64,000 bases of DNA from an uncultured Allomuricauda sp. (GCF_947501165.1 NZ_CANMUU010000002.1:62001-126000), one strand, 5' to 3'. Shown: positions 7,633 to 17,416, numbered from the stretch's first letter. Program-made: numbers and translations. Notes: generated from the letters alone by a model not told the origin.

Positions 7633-9528
7633 ATGGCCAAAGTACTTTCCCATAGCTTTTTCACTGATTTCGATATTGACCTTTTTAAGGCGGGTAAGCA
7701 CTTTCGCTTGTATGACAAATTAGGTGCTCATCTTACCGAGGTAAATGGAAAAAAAGGAACCTATTTTGCAGTTTGGGCCCCCTCGGCCAAATCAGTTTCT
7801 GTAATCGGGGATTTTAATGGTTGGGAAGCCGGTGAACATGAGTTGAACGTACGTTGGGACGAAAGTGGAATTTGGGAAGGTTTTATACCAGATCTGGATA
7901 AAGGAACCTTATATAAATACAAGATAGAATCACATCATAACGATATTTGGACCGAAAAGGCTGATCCTTTTGGGAGATATTGCGAAACACCACCTAAAAC
8001 TGCATCAGTAGTTTGGGAAGCCGATTATAAATGGAATGACAAATCCTGGATGCAGAGTCGTAAGGAGCAGAATGCATTGGATAAACCCTTTTCGGTGTAT
8101 GAGGTTCATTTAGGCTCATGGAAGAAAAAAAACGGATGGGAATCCCTAACATATGTGGAGCTTGCCGATGAGCTGGTGAATTACGTTGAGGATATGGGCT
8201 TTACCCATGTCGAGTTTATGCCCATAATGGAATATCCTTATGACCCTTCATGGGGCTACCAGCTTACGGGATATTTTGCACCCACTTCGCGTTTTGGCAA
8301 ACCTGAAGATTTCAAGCTATTGGTTGATAAGTTTCATCAAAAAGGAATTGGGGTAATTTTGGACTGGGTACCATCCCATTTTCCAGAAGATGCACATGGA
8401 CTAGGTTTCTTTGATGGTTCGCATCTGTACGAACACCCGGATAGACGTAGAGGATATCATCCGGACTGGAAAAGTCTCATTTTTAATTACGGCAGAAACG
8501 AGGTAAGGGCTTTTTTGATTAGTAACGCTATTTTTTGGCTGGATCAATATCATGTGGATGGACTACGAGTTGATGCTGTGGCGTCTATGTTGTACTTGGA
8601 TTACTCTCGTGAAGATGGTGAGTGGGAGCCCAATATATATGGAAATAATGAAAACCTCGAAGCGATGTCTTTCCTTAGGGAAATGAATCAAGAGGTATAC
8701 GCAAGCTTTGAAGGTGTCCATACCATCGCAGAGGAGTCCACTGCCTTCACCGGAGTTTCTAAGCCAGTCCATTTTGGGGGACTTGGTTTCGGTATGAAAT
8801 GGATGATGGGCTGGATGCATGATACTTTGGAGTTTTTCAAAAAAGAGCCTATCCATCGCTCATACGACCTGAATGATATCACCTTTAGTATGACCTATGC
8901 GTTCACAGAGAACTTTATGCTACCCTTTTCACATGATGAAGTGGTCTATGGCAAAAATTCACTTTTGTATCGTATGCCAGGGGACGAATGGCAAAGATTT
9001 GCCAATCTTAGAATGCTCTATGGGTATATGTTTACCCATCCTGGGGCCAATTTATTGTTCATGGGAGGAGAATTTGGTCAGTCGTCCGAATGGGATTTTC
9101 AGAATAGCTTGGACTGGCATTTGACACAATACGAATTCCATTCAGGAATTCAAGAGACCATAAAAGATTTAAATGCTCTCTATAAAGAAAGCCCTGCCCT
9201 TCATGAAAAGCAATTTAGCCAGGAGGGATTTCAATGGATAGAATACAATGATCAGGAAAACACAGTGATTTCTTATAAACGTATGGGTAACAATCCGGAA
9301 GATGATTTGATTGTGGTCTGCAATTTTACGCCGGTACCAAGAGAAAATTATAGGGTAGGCGTCCATAAATCAAAACAAATGAAATTACTATTCAATAGCG
9401 ATGATACAAAATATGCAGGTAGCGGTATAGGCAAAAAAACGCTAAGACCAACCTCTAAAGAGTGGAACGGTTGCCCAAAATCGGTAAATATGACATTGCC
9501 CCCTCTTAGCGTAATTGTTTATAAATAA
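7633..9528 (+). CDS. glgB: 1,4-alpha-glucan branching enzyme
   Basis: This GH13 enzyme transfers alpha-1,4 chains to alpha-1,6 branches in glycogen. The chosen ATG at 7633 (MAKVLSHSFF) gives 631 residues; the frame stays open 26 codons upstream, but those residues do not look like the family. An N-terminal CBM48 domain (WAPSAKSVSVIGDFN) precedes the catalytic barrel: the nucleophile Asp is about residue 314 in GLRVDAVASM, the acid Glu about 367 in AEEST, and FSHDEVVYGK carries the third carboxylate. No glgA or glgC is present. It is followed by a GH31 glucosidase. Confidence 0.95.
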   Translation: MAKVLSHSFFTDFDIDLFKAGKHFRLYDKLGAHLTEVNGKKGTYFAVWAPSAKSVSVIGDFNGWEAGEHELNVRWDESGIWEGFIPDLDKGTLYKYKIESHHNDIWTEKADPFGRYCETPPKTASVVWEADYKWNDKSWMQSRKEQNALDKPFSVYEVHLGSWKKKNGWESLTYVELADELVNYVEDMGFTHVEFMPIMEYPYDPSWGYQLTGYFAPTSRFGKPEDFKLLVDKFHQKGIGVILDWVPSHFPEDAHGLGFFDGSHLYEHPDRRRGYHPDWKSLIFNYGRNEVRAFLISNAIFWLDQYHVDGLRVDAVASMLYLDYSREDGEWEPNIYGNNENLEAMSFLREMNQEVYASFEGVHTIAEESTAFTGVSKPVHFGGLGFGMKWMMGWMHDTLEFFKKEPIHRSYDLNDITFSMTYAFTENFMLPFSHDEVVYGKNSLLYRMPGDEWQRFANLRMLYGYMFTHPGANLLFMGGEFGQSSEWDFQNSLDWHLTQYEFHSGIQETIKDLNALYKESPALHEKQFSQEGFQWIEYNDQENTVISYKRMGNNPEDDLIVVCNFTPVPRENYRVGVHKSKQMKLLFNSDDTKYAGSGIGKKTLRPTSKEWNGCPKSVNMTLPPLSVIVYK

Positions 9529-9628
9529 AGGGTTTCTTTTTATTTACGAAAACTTTATTTATTGTTCACAACATCTTTTTTAATTGTCATGGTAATGTGT
9601 TTCTTTTGTCTTTCTCAATAGACCAACA

Positions 9629-12028
9629 ATGATTACTAATACAGAGATTGCTAAAATTGGAAATCAATATCCCAACCACATAGTTGATTTCAAGCATGAA
9701 AATGATAAAATATTTTTTACTACCCAGAATGGAGTCATTCTAGAAATAACCATACTTCGCGACAGTGCCATTCGTTTTAGATATGCTACTGAACACGTTT
9801 TTGAACCAGATTTTTCCTATGCCATCAGTGATGATGTCAGTTTAGGTTATAATAATCTTACCGTAAGGGAAGAAATCCCAGAATATGTAATTACTACTTC
9901 CAAGGTCAAGGTATATGTGAACAAATCCAATCTTAAGATTCAGATTGTAGATATGGATGATGTTATCTTAAGTGAGGACGAACTTGGCTTTCATTGGGAG
10001 GAAAACTACGACTATGGGGGCAATATTGTTAAAATGAGCAAGATTTGCCATACAGGGGAGAGTTATTACGGAATGGGAGACAAGGCCTCTCATACCAACT
10101 TGAAAGGAAAGAGAGTAAATAATTGGGTAACAGACTCTTATGCCTACGGTAAAGATCAGGAACCCTTGTACAAGGCCATTCCATTTTACTTGGGACTTAA
10201 AGAAAACATTGCTTACGGAATCTTTTTTGACAATTCTTTCAGTACATATTTTGATTTCGCCAATGAAAAGCGAAATGTGACCAGTTTCTGGGCCGATGGT
10301 GGAGAAATGAACTATTATTTCTTCTATGGACCGAAAATGAAGCAAGTAGTTGAAGCCTACACAGATTTGACCGGTGTGCCAGAACTTCCGCCGCTTTGGG
10401 CATTAGGTTTTCATCAATCAAAATGGAGCTATTACCCAGAGAAAAGAGTAAAAGAGATAGCATCTACTTTTAGAAAGCATCAAATTCCTTGTGACGCCAT
10501 TTACTTGGATATTGACTACATGGAAGGCTTCAGATGCTTTACTTGGAATAACCGATATTTCCCCAATCCCAAAAAGATGATTGCAGAGCTGGAGGAGGAC
10601 GGTTTTAAGACCGTTACCATGATAGACCCTGGAATCAAAATTGATAGGGATTATTGGGTGTATCAACAGGCAATGGACAACGGTTTTTTCTGCCGAAGGG
10701 CGGACGGCCCCCATTTTAAAGGAAAAGTTTGGCCTGGGGAATGTAAGTTTCCGGATTTTACCAATCCAGAAGTACGCGAATGGTGGGGCGGACTTTACAA
10801 GGAAATGATATCGGAGATGGGTGTTAAGGGCGTTTGGAACGATATGAATGAACCAGCGGTAATGGAGGTACCTACCAAAACAGCAAACTTGGATGTACGC
10901 CACGATTATGATGGTCATCCTTGCAGTCATAGAAAAGCCCATAATATTTATGGTATGCAGATGGTACGCGCCACATACGAAGGCGTGAAAAAATACATGT
11001 TTCCTCTAAGACCATTTGTTCTTACCCGAGCTGCTTACTCAGGTACTCAGCGCTACTGTGCTACCTGGACAGGGGATAACGTAGCTACATGGGAACATCT
11101 TTGGATCGCCAATGTACAGATGCAGCGCATGTGCATGAGTGGCTATTCATTTGTGGGCTCGGATATTGGAGGTTTTGCAGAACAACCCAACGGTGAACTC
11201 TTTGCCCGTTGGATGCAGTTGGCTATTTTTCATCCGTTTTGTAGGGTACATTCCAGTGGAGACCATGGCGACCAAGAACCCTGGTCTTTTGGTGAGGAAA
11301 TAACCGATATTGTGAAGAGCTATATTGAGTTGCGCTATCAACTACTACCATACATTTACACACTTTTTTACAAGTATATCAAAGATGGAATGCCAATGAT
11401 TCAATCTTTGGTATTCTATGACCAAGAAGATACCCAGACCCATTTCCGAACGGACGAGTTCTTGTTTGGTGAGCATTTTTTGGTATGCCCAGTACAAGAA
11501 CCCAATGCACAAGGTAGACGAATGTATTTTCCTAAAGGGAAATGGTACAATTTCTGGAATGATGAGGTAACTGAAGGTGGGGTTGAAAAATGGGTGCCAG
11601 CTGAATTGGATACAATTCCTCTTTTTGTAAAAGAAGGGGCTATGATTCCTAAATATCCTGTACAGCAATATGTGGGAGAAAAGGAAATAGAAGAGCTCCA
11701 AATAGATGTGTATTATAAAGAGGGTATTGAAAATTCCAGCGTATATGAGGATCAGCAAGATGGCTACGATTACAAAAAAGGAAGATATAGCCTTCGTAAG
11801 TTCAGATTACGCGGAAAAGAGAATGAACTTATCATACAGCAGTTTAAAGATGGAAACTTTATCACTCCGTATGAAAAAATAAAAATGACATTCCACGGCT
11901 TACCCTTTAAGATCGGTACTATCGAATTGGATAATGAAATAGTCGATTTTAAGGACGTTAAGTTGAATGGAGACAATACGGTTGAGGTAAGCAAGGATTT
12001 CACGGAGTTACATATTATTGGAAAATAA
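9629..12028 (+). CDS. Glycoside hydrolase family 31 alpha-glucosidase
   Basis: This 799-residue GH31 protein has the N-terminal beta domain with galactose-mutarotase-like fold (residues 1-250), a (beta/alpha)8 barrel and C-terminal beta domains. The nucleophile is Asp405 in WNDMNEP and the acid/base is Asp483 in WTGDN; FLRVHS-like and GGF motifs are also present (HPFCRVHS, DIGGF). No signal peptide is seen, so it acts in the cytosol, presumably releasing glucose from alpha-glucans. The neighbouring glgB supports a role in glycogen or maltodextrin metabolism. Substrate specificity (glucosidase against xylosidase) is not settled by sequence. Confidence 0.92.
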   Translation: MITNTEIAKIGNQYPNHIVDFKHENDKIFFTTQNGVILEITILRDSAIRFRYATEHVFEPDFSYAISDDVSLGYNNLTVREEIPEYVITTSKVKVYVNKSNLKIQIVDMDDVILSEDELGFHWEENYDYGGNIVKMSKICHTGESYYGMGDKASHTNLKGKRVNNWVTDSYAYGKDQEPLYKAIPFYLGLKENIAYGIFFDNSFSTYFDFANEKRNVTSFWADGGEMNYYFFYGPKMKQVVEAYTDLTGVPELPPLWALGFHQSKWSYYPEKRVKEIASTFRKHQIPCDAIYLDIDYMEGFRCFTWNNRYFPNPKKMIAELEEDGFKTVTMIDPGIKIDRDYWVYQQAMDNGFFCRRADGPHFKGKVWPGECKFPDFTNPEVREWWGGLYKEMISEMGVKGVWNDMNEPAVMEVPTKTANLDVRHDYDGHPCSHRKAHNIYGMQMVRATYEGVKKYMFPLRPFVLTRAAYSGTQRYCATWTGDNVATWEHLWIANVQMQRMCMSGYSFVGSDIGGFAEQPNGELFARWMQLAIFHPFCRVHSSGDHGDQEPWSFGEEITDIVKSYIELRYQLLPYIYTLFYKYIKDGMPMIQSLVFYDQEDTQTHFRTDEFLFGEHFLVCPVQEPNAQGRRMYFPKGKWYNFWNDEVTEGGVEKWVPAELDTIPLFVKEGAMIPKYPVQQYVGEKEIEELQIDVYYKEGIENSSVYEDQQDGYDYKKGRYSLRKFRLRGKENELIIQQFKDGNFITPYEKIKMTFHGLPFKIGTIELDNEIVDFKDVKLNGDNTVEVSKDFTELHIIGK

Positions 12029-12064
12029 ATTTTGTATTTTACTCATACTAAACACATCCATTTT

Positions 12065-12874
12065 ATGAGAAAATTTATTCTAACAATTCTGTTTTTTGTG
12101 GGGGTTGCAGCCTGTAAAACCAATCCATTTACAGGAAAAAGTACCCTTAACTTTTATCCAAATAGTCAAATATTTCCAACGGCTTTTGCCCAATATGACC
12201 AATTCTTGGGGGAGAATAAGGTTGTAACTGGAACAAAGGATGCACAAATGATAGTAGCAGTGGGACAGCGAATTGCTTCCGCTGCGGAAAGATGGCTCAA
12301 TGCCAACGGATATCCTGGCTACTTAAAGGACTATAAATGGGAATACAACCTTGTCAAGGATGATGCCGTAAATGCTTGGTGTATGCCAGGAGGTAAAATA
12401 GTATTCTACACAGGAATATTGCCCATTGCCCAAAATGAAACGGGTATTGCTGTTGTAATGGGTCACGAAGTGGCTCATGCCCTAGCCGATCATGGCGCTC
12501 AGCGGATGAGCGCTGGCATGCTGCAACAATTGGGAGCAGTGGCCGGAAACGTTGCTATTAAAGATCCCCAAAAGCGTAATGCATTCAATCAAGCTTATGG
12601 AATAGGTTCATCTGTTGGGGTAATGCTTCCTTTTAGTAGGAGTCATGAAACAGAGGCTGATAGAATCGGACTTCAGATTATGGCCATCGCAGGGTATAAC
12701 CCCGATGAGGCAGCCAATCTATGGAAGAGAATGAAAGCCAATGCAGGTGGGCAGGCTCCACCAGAGTTTTTGAGCACACATCCATCAAACGATACCCGTA
12801 TCAATAATTTGATGGCTTGGGCACCGGAAGCAAAAAAAGAGGCAGCCAAATACGGAGTTACCTCTTTCAAATAG
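12065..12874 (+). CDS. M48-family metallopeptidase lipoprotein
   Basis: The start at 12065 (MRKFILTILFF) yields 269 residues with a lipobox VAAC (Cys17); the upstream extension of 11 codons would bury the signal peptide. The zinc site is HEVAH in VMGHEVAHALADHG, with the third ligand Glu in ETEADRIGLQIM, as in periplasmic BepA/LoiP-like M48 proteases. The likely role is quality control of outer-membrane proteins. It lies 36 bases after the GH31 gene and could be cotranscribed, though the functions are unrelated. Confidence 0.9.
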   Translation: MRKFILTILFFVGVAACKTNPFTGKSTLNFYPNSQIFPTAFAQYDQFLGENKVVTGTKDAQMIVAVGQRIASAAERWLNANGYPGYLKDYKWEYNLVKDDAVNAWCMPGGKIVFYTGILPIAQNETGIAVVMGHEVAHALADHGAQRMSAGMLQQLGAVAGNVAIKDPQKRNAFNQAYGIGSSVGVMLPFSRSHETEADRIGLQIMAIAGYNPDEAANLWKRMKANAGGQAPPEFLSTHPSNDTRINNLMAWAPEAKKEAAKYGVTSFK

Positions 12875-12885
12875 AAACAGACCAT

Positions 12886-12953
12886 AAAGTGTCATTTCAA
12901 CCTTTCAGAAATTTCGTGGATAACGGAATTCGAGGTGATTGAAATGACACTTT
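12886..12953. repeat. Inverted repeat with 15-bp perfect arms
   Basis: Arms AAAGTGTCATTTCAA (12886-12900) and its exact complement (12939-12953) enclose 38 bases with further self-complementarity around GAAATTTC. The motif TGTCATTTCAA recurs at 31496-31506 in another intergenic repeat, so this looks like one copy of a dispersed family and not just a terminator. There is no T-run. Confidence 0.65.
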
Positions 12954-12969
12954 TCCAATTCTTAGAGCC

Positions 12970-14301
12970 ATGGCACAAGTACTTGTAATGAAAGGAAGTA
13001 AAAAGTTATTGAATGCTTGGGCATTTTATGATTGGGCCAATTCCGTTTACAGTTTAGTGATTTCCTCTGCGGTGTTCCCTATTTTTTATGGCGCTTTGTT
13101 CAGGGCAGCAGAAATAGAGAAAGTGACCATTTTTGGAGGTGAAATAGCCCGTGCTCCCTTGATTAGTTATGTTACATCCTTGGCTTTTGTTTTTATCGCG
13201 ATTGTTACTCCCCTTGTTTCAGGTGTTGCTGATTACACAGGGAACAAGAAGATATTTCTTAAGTTTTTTTGCTATTTGGGCGCAGCATCATGCATTGGTC
13301 TTTATTGGTTCTCCTTGGAAAATATTTATTTTGGTTTGATTTGTTATTTCTTTGGATTGGTAGGCTTTTGGGTGAGCTTTGCAATCAACAATTCCTATCT
13401 ACCGGATATAGCCTATCCTGAGCAACAAGATGGTATTAGTGCCAAAGGGTTTTCATTGGGTTATGTCGGTAGTGTAATCCTTTTGGTCTTCAATTTGGCT
13501 ATGGTTATGCAACCTGCCGTTTTTGGAATTACGGATAATGGGGGAGAAGTTGCCGAGATTAAAGCCATGAAATATTCTTTTATTTCCGTGGGTATCTGGT
13601 GGGCCTTGTTCAGTCAGTATACATTTAAGCATCTTCCAAAAGGATACAAGCGTGATGGGGAAAGAAGCAATATAATCCTTAACGGTTTTAAAGAACTCCA
13701 AAGTGTTTGGAAACAACTGGGAGACGAAATTCGGCTTAAAAGATATCTCGGAGCTTTTTTTGTGTACAGTATGGCAGTTCAGACCATCATGTTGATAGCT
13801 ACATATTTTGGTGAGGAAGAAATAAATTGGGGAGGGGATAGTGAACGAACCACGGGATTGATAACAAGCATTTTGGTGATTCAGGTAGTGGCTATTATTG
13901 GTGCAACGGTAACCGCGAGAGCATCTAAAGTCTTTGGAAACATAAAAACTTTAATTGTAATCAATGCTTTTTGGGTATTGTTATGCATTTATGCCTTTTT
14001 CCTTCAAACACCCACAGATTTCTATATTGCTGCTGGACTAGTTGGAATTGTAATGGGCGGAATTCAAGCGCTCTCAAGGTCCACCTATTCCAAATTCTTG
14101 CCCGAGACCACTGATACTACGTCCTTTTTCAGTTTTTATGATGTAGCAGAGAAAATAGGAATCATTATCGGAACTTTTCTGTATGGTGTGATTGCTCAAT
14201 TGACAGGAAGTATGCGCAATAGTACCATATTCTTGGGGATATTCTTTTTGGGTGGGATTATTCTGTTGCTTCGGGTCAAAAAAGTAGACCAAAGTGAATA
14301 A
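12970..14301 (+). CDS. UMF1/Atg22-type MFS transporter
   Basis: This 443-residue protein has about 12 hydrophobic helices. The start KKLLNAWAFYDWANSVYSLVISSAVFP is typical of the UMF1 (Atg22-like) branch of the major facilitator superfamily. Other family features are the long loop near residue 200 and GGIQALSRSTYSKFLPE. The substrate is unknown for bacterial members; yeast Atg22 exports amino acids from the vacuole. An alternative start is the ATG at 12988. It sits alone between a repeat and the convergent head-GIN operon. Confidence 0.88.
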   Translation: MAQVLVMKGSKKLLNAWAFYDWANSVYSLVISSAVFPIFYGALFRAAEIEKVTIFGGEIARAPLISYVTSLAFVFIAIVTPLVSGVADYTGNKKIFLKFFCYLGAASCIGLYWFSLENIYFGLICYFFGLVGFWVSFAINNSYLPDIAYPEQQDGISAKGFSLGYVGSVILLVFNLAMVMQPAVFGITDNGGEVAEIKAMKYSFISVGIWWALFSQYTFKHLPKGYKRDGERSNIILNGFKELQSVWKQLGDEIRLKRYLGAFFVYSMAVQTIMLIATYFGEEEINWGGDSERTTGLITSILVIQVVAIIGATVTARASKVFGNIKTLIVINAFWVLLCIYAFFLQTPTDFYIAAGLVGIVMGGIQALSRSTYSKFLPETTDTTSFFSFYDVAEKIGIIIGTFLYGVIAQLTGSMRNSTIFLGIFFLGGIILLLRVKKVDQSE

Positions 14302-14306
14302 AAGAA

Positions 14307-14332
14307 AAGCCCCTACTTTTTAGTAAGGGCTT
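14307..14332 (-). terminator. Terminator of the ECF/head-GIN operon
   Basis: AAGCCC-TACT pairs with AGTA-GGGCTT around a TTTT loop, with one mismatch. On the minus strand the stem is followed by CTTTTCTTTTA, a U-rich tract 60 bases after the stop of the minus gene at 14392. It may also slow transcription from the plus-strand transporter. Confidence 0.7.
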
Positions 14333-14391
14333 GACCCGTTTTCGATTGATGATTTAGTGATGTTTTTTGATTGGATGCGTAAACTCCTTTT

Positions 14392-15114
14392 TTAATGACC
14401 GGAAATATCCCCGGAACCCGAACTTTTGGTATCTATTTTCTTGGGATTGCCTTTATAGCTAATGTCACCAGAACCTGAAACTCTAGCGCTTATGCTTTCT
14501 TTCGCGGTCACCTCTACATCAGCGGAACCAGATACTTGTACCTTTACATAGTCAGCTTCCAATCCGTAGGCATTGATATCTCCCGAGCCTGAAACCTGAA
14601 CTTCCAAGTTAGAAGCTTTCCCATTCAATTTCATGTCTCCAGAACCTGACATGGTTGCTTCGACACTGTTGGCTTCAACATCCAAAACAATATCTCCAGA
14701 GCCTGAAATACGGGTTTCAAAAGTATCTGACTTTAAAGTTGTTCTGCTCGTAATATCTCCAGAACCGGATAGACTTACGGCCTCAACAGATTCAACGGGC
14801 ACCACAATCAATATACCGGAATTCCAATTGGACGGTTTTAAGTTAACCCCTTTTTGGGCCTTTATGACCAATTTGCCATCTTTTACCTCGGTCTTGATAT
14901 AGTCTAGAAGGTTTGATTCGCCCTTAAGGGTAATTTCTCCCTCGTTTCCTGCAATCAGTTCCAAATCGAACCAACCTGCCAACGCAATAGCATCGTAATC
15001 CCCGACCGATCTTTCAATGGTCACTACGTTTCCGTTTCCTTTGATTCTTTTCCATTGCGCATTTGTCACAGCGACAAAGCCAAGGGCTAAACATAAGGTT
15101 ATAAGCTTTTTCAT
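14392..15114 (-). CDS. Secreted head-GIN domain (DUF2807) protein
   Basis: This 240-residue protein has a signal peptide ending near TNA|QW. After RIKGNGNVVTIERSVGDYDAI, the family's opening, it contains about seven repeats of SGSGD spaced by roughly 20 residues, which build a right-handed beta-solenoid. It is probably an exported or surface protein; the biochemical role of the family is not known. It is the last gene of a four-gene unit with an ECF sigma factor, a membrane anti-sigma-like protein and a DUF4097-like solenoid, so it is likely controlled by that sigma factor. Confidence 0.88.
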   Translation of the reverse strand: MKKLITLCLALGFVAVTNAQWKRIKGNGNVVTIERSVGDYDAIALAGWFDLELIAGNEGEITLKGESNLLDYIKTEVKDGKLVIKAQKGVNLKPSNWNSGILIVVPVESVEAVSLSGSGDITSRTTLKSDTFETRISGSGDIVLDVEANSVEATMSGSGDMKLNGKASNLEVQVSGSGDINAYGLEADYVKVQVSGSADVEVTAKESISARVSGSGDISYKGNPKKIDTKSSGSGDISGH

Positions 15115-15142
15115 GATAGTTTTGTGTTTTTTGAAATTGTAT

Positions 15143-16237
15143 TTAGTTTTTATAAAAAGTTACTCCGCCATATTCGCTATTGATGTACACCACGTTGCCA
15201 GAATTATCATCGCCATAGTATCCATTGTAGTATTTTTCACTGGATTTTTCCTTTCTCACTTGTAGTTCAAAATCCCCTAAACCGCTTACTCCGGCGTATT
15301 CGGTAGTGATTTCGAAATCAAAGTAGTACTCAGGGTGGTATCCAATTTTGATACCTGTATAATCTGTTCGTATATTGACATCTCCAGCTTCCGGAGCCAT
15401 TTCACTGATTTTTATGGAACCGTAATCTGAAGTGATTCCAACATCACCAGAAACAGTACCCAATTTTACCCCAATATAATCACCATTTCCTTTTACACTT
15501 TTTACCTTGCCTACTTCAATAGAACCGTAATCACTGGTATATTCCAAGTTTCCCATTTCTTTTACCACGGCATTGGTATAGTCGGCATTTATTCTTAAAT
15601 CCCCTGCTTTCTCAATGGTGAAACCAGAGTAGTCCGCGATAATCTCTCCGCTATTAATGAATTCAAAAGTGGAACGGGAAGTATAATCGAAACGGAGTTC
15701 GTTGTTTCGGCCTCTAAGCTCACCAATATCCATTTTTCCATAATCACAGCTTATTTTGGCATGCCCGTCAATTCTATCCAAGTAGATGTTTCCATAATCG
15801 TTGCTAAGGCCAACACTGTTTTTAACAGGCAGTTTTACGGTATAGTTTACCTGAACGTTTACGTTCTTTTTCTTGTTCCATTTCCATCCCCAATTGTTGT
15901 TTCTGTTACCAAATTGTGTTCTAGCGGAAACTAAGTTGGAACTACTGTCAAAATCCACGTCTATTTCATTTAAGCGTTCCTGCACGCGCTCTTCGTTGTT
16001 TCCATTGGTTTTGATATGAACCTCAATCACTATGCGGTCCTCGTTCCAAGAAGTTAGGCTAAGGTTACCATAACTATTGGTAATTTTCAAAAGGGCATTT
16101 GCGTTTACCTGAAACTCTTTTTTGATGGTTTTCTCCTTGGTGTACTTTCCATTCAGTTTACCCTTCTTGGCCGAAGTGGTCAACGGTACAAGAATCAAAA
16201 GGCATAACATGCTTTTATATAGTAAAGTTTTCATCAT
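15143..16237 (-). CDS. Secreted DUF4097-like beta-solenoid protein
   Basis: This 364-residue protein has a signal peptide (LLYKSMLCLLILVPL, cut near TSA|KK). The mature part has many DYGxI/DYTxxK repeats (NDYGNIY, CDYGKMD, SDYGSIE, SDYGSIK, TDYTGIK), the pattern of DUF4097 adhesin-like beta-helical proteins. Its start overlaps the 3' end of the anti-sigma-like gene by 23 bases, which suggests translational coupling. Together with the head-GIN protein it may coat or modify the envelope under ECF control; this is inference from context. Confidence 0.8.
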   Translation of the reverse strand: MMKTLLYKSMLCLLILVPLTTSAKKGKLNGKYTKEKTIKKEFQVNANALLKITNSYGNLSLTSWNEDRIVIEVHIKTNGNNEERVQERLNEIDVDFDSSSNLVSARTQFGNRNNNWGWKWNKKKNVNVQVNYTVKLPVKNSVGLSNDYGNIYLDRIDGHAKISCDYGKMDIGELRGRNNELRFDYTSRSTFEFINSGEIIADYSGFTIEKAGDLRINADYTNAVVKEMGNLEYTSDYGSIEVGKVKSVKGNGDYIGVKLGTVSGDVGITSDYGSIKISEMAPEAGDVNIRTDYTGIKIGYHPEYYFDFEITTEYAGVSGLGDFELQVRKEKSSEKYYNGYYGDDNSGNVVYINSEYGGVTFYKN

Positions 16238-16775
16238 TGTATGATTTTAAGTTTTTAATATTTTCGATGCTATTAAGCACTTCTTTTAAAAGGTCTATTC
16301 TAGTTTGGAAGTTGGTTATCATAGCGTTCAATATAATTTTGCTATCACCTCCTTTTATTAATTCTTGTTCCAAATTCATATAATCCGTTTCCAACCTGTC
16401 CAGCTGCAAAAGCGTATCATCCACTAGTTTTGCCGTTTCAGGAGATTTTGCATCTTTCAATTCCTGAACCTGTTCTTCAATAAGACTTGCAAAGTAGAAC
16501 TCGGTCTTTGAAACCTCTGGTGCAATCTCCACTACTTGTTCCTTAATGGAAGGTTGGGTATTGAAGAGCTGTAATCCTATAAGGCAGATTACGGCTACCG
16601 AAGCTGCGATGGAAAGTGGTTTCCAAAGTCTATTTTTTCTTTGAGGTAGTGCAACTACCCCCTTGGATTGGTTCAGTTTAGCTAAAAAACGTTCCTGATG
16701 ACCGCTTCCGGGTTCCTCAACATCAAATTCTCCCTGAAGCCTTTCAAACAAATTCTCTAAATTATCTTTCTTCAT
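16215..16775 (-). CDS. Putative membrane anti-sigma factor
   Basis: This 186-residue protein has a cytosolic N-terminus (residues 1-50, FERLQGEFDVEEP), one transmembrane helix at about 52-70 (SIAASVAVICLIGLQLF) and a helical periplasmic C-terminus. It lies 2 bases after the ECF sigma gene and overlaps the next gene. This topology and position are typical for anti-sigma factors, but no ZAS zinc motif is visible, so the assignment rests on context. Two-thirds of the protein would be periplasmic and could sense an envelope signal. Confidence 0.65.
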   Translation of the reverse strand: MKKDNLENLFERLQGEFDVEEPGSGHQERFLAKLNQSKGVVALPQRKNRLWKPLSIAASVAVICLIGLQLFNTQPSIKEQVVEIAPEVSKTEFYFASLIEEQVQELKDAKSPETAKLVDDTLLQLDRLETDYMNLEQELIKGGDSKIILNAMITNFQTRIDLLKEVLNSIENIKNLKSYNDENFTI

Positions 16776-16777
16776 AA

Positions 16778-17416
16778 CTAAGCATTTACGGTCAATTTTT
16801 TTCTCAGACTTTCCTTGGCTCTAGAAATAGTCGTTCTGCAATTGGCATAACTAATATTCATAATCTCACTTATTTCTTCGTAATCATAGCCTTCGATTAA
16901 ATGTAAGGTCAAAGAAACTCTGTAATTGTCTTTCAAACTTTTCATGGTCTCCATCACTTTTTGAGCCTTCAGTTCAGTATAACCATTGTTATTTAAATCA
17001 ACTTCATTGTAATCTTCGACCTTGTACATTACCTCATCCAAATTCGTGGATCTTACTTTCTGTTGTTTTTTGTAATGATAGATACTGTTATTAATCACAA
17101 TTCGCTTCAACCAAGCTCCAAAGGTCACGTCTCCCTTAAAGGTGTGCAGTTTCGTAAACGCGTTCAAAAACGATTCCTGCATGACGTCTTCAGCTTCTGC
17201 GGTGTCCTTTACAATTCTAAAAGCTGTATTGTACATGGCTTTGTAATATCTATTGTAAATTTCCATTTGTGCACTTTGCTTGCCTTTTAAGCACGCTTGA
17301 AGCAATGCATCAGTATGTTCATTTTGGTGGCTCAAAAAATGATTGATTTGTTCTAAAGAGTGGTGAAGGTATGGATTGTTACACTTTTTTAATTTTTTTT
17401 GAAATTCATGGCACAA
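16778..17416 (-). CDS. ECF-type RNA polymerase sigma factor
   Basis: This protein of up to 212 residues contains region 2 (EIYNRYYKAMYNTAFRIVKD, EDVMQESFLNAF) and region 4 (GYDYEEISEIMNISYANCRTTISRAKESL). The open frame begins at the ATG at 17416, which adds an unusual 35-residue Lys/His-rich N-terminus; related proteins usually start near the LSHQNE segment, so the true start may be a rare codon further down. It heads a unit with an anti-sigma-like protein and two secreted solenoid proteins, which are its probable targets. Confidence 0.9.
   Translation of the reverse strand: MCHEFQKKLKKCNNPYLHHSLEQINHFLSHQNEHTDALLQACLKGKQSAQMEIYNRYYKAMYNTAFRIVKDTAEAEDVMQESFLNAFTKLHTFKGDVTFGAWLKRIVINNSIYHYKKQQKVRSTNLDEVMYKVEDYNEVDLNNNGYTELKAQKVMETMKSLKDNYRVSLTLHLIEGYDYEEISEIMNISYANCRTTISRAKESLRKKLTVNA

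Noticed and set aside
10418-10942. 174-codon open frame on the minus strand
   Set aside because: It lies antisense inside the GH31 catalytic core, whose motifs are intact; a shadow frame.
14392-15114. Regularly spaced DNA repeats resembling an array
   Set aside because: They encode SGSGD motifs of a beta-solenoid protein; spacing is a protein period, not CRISPR.
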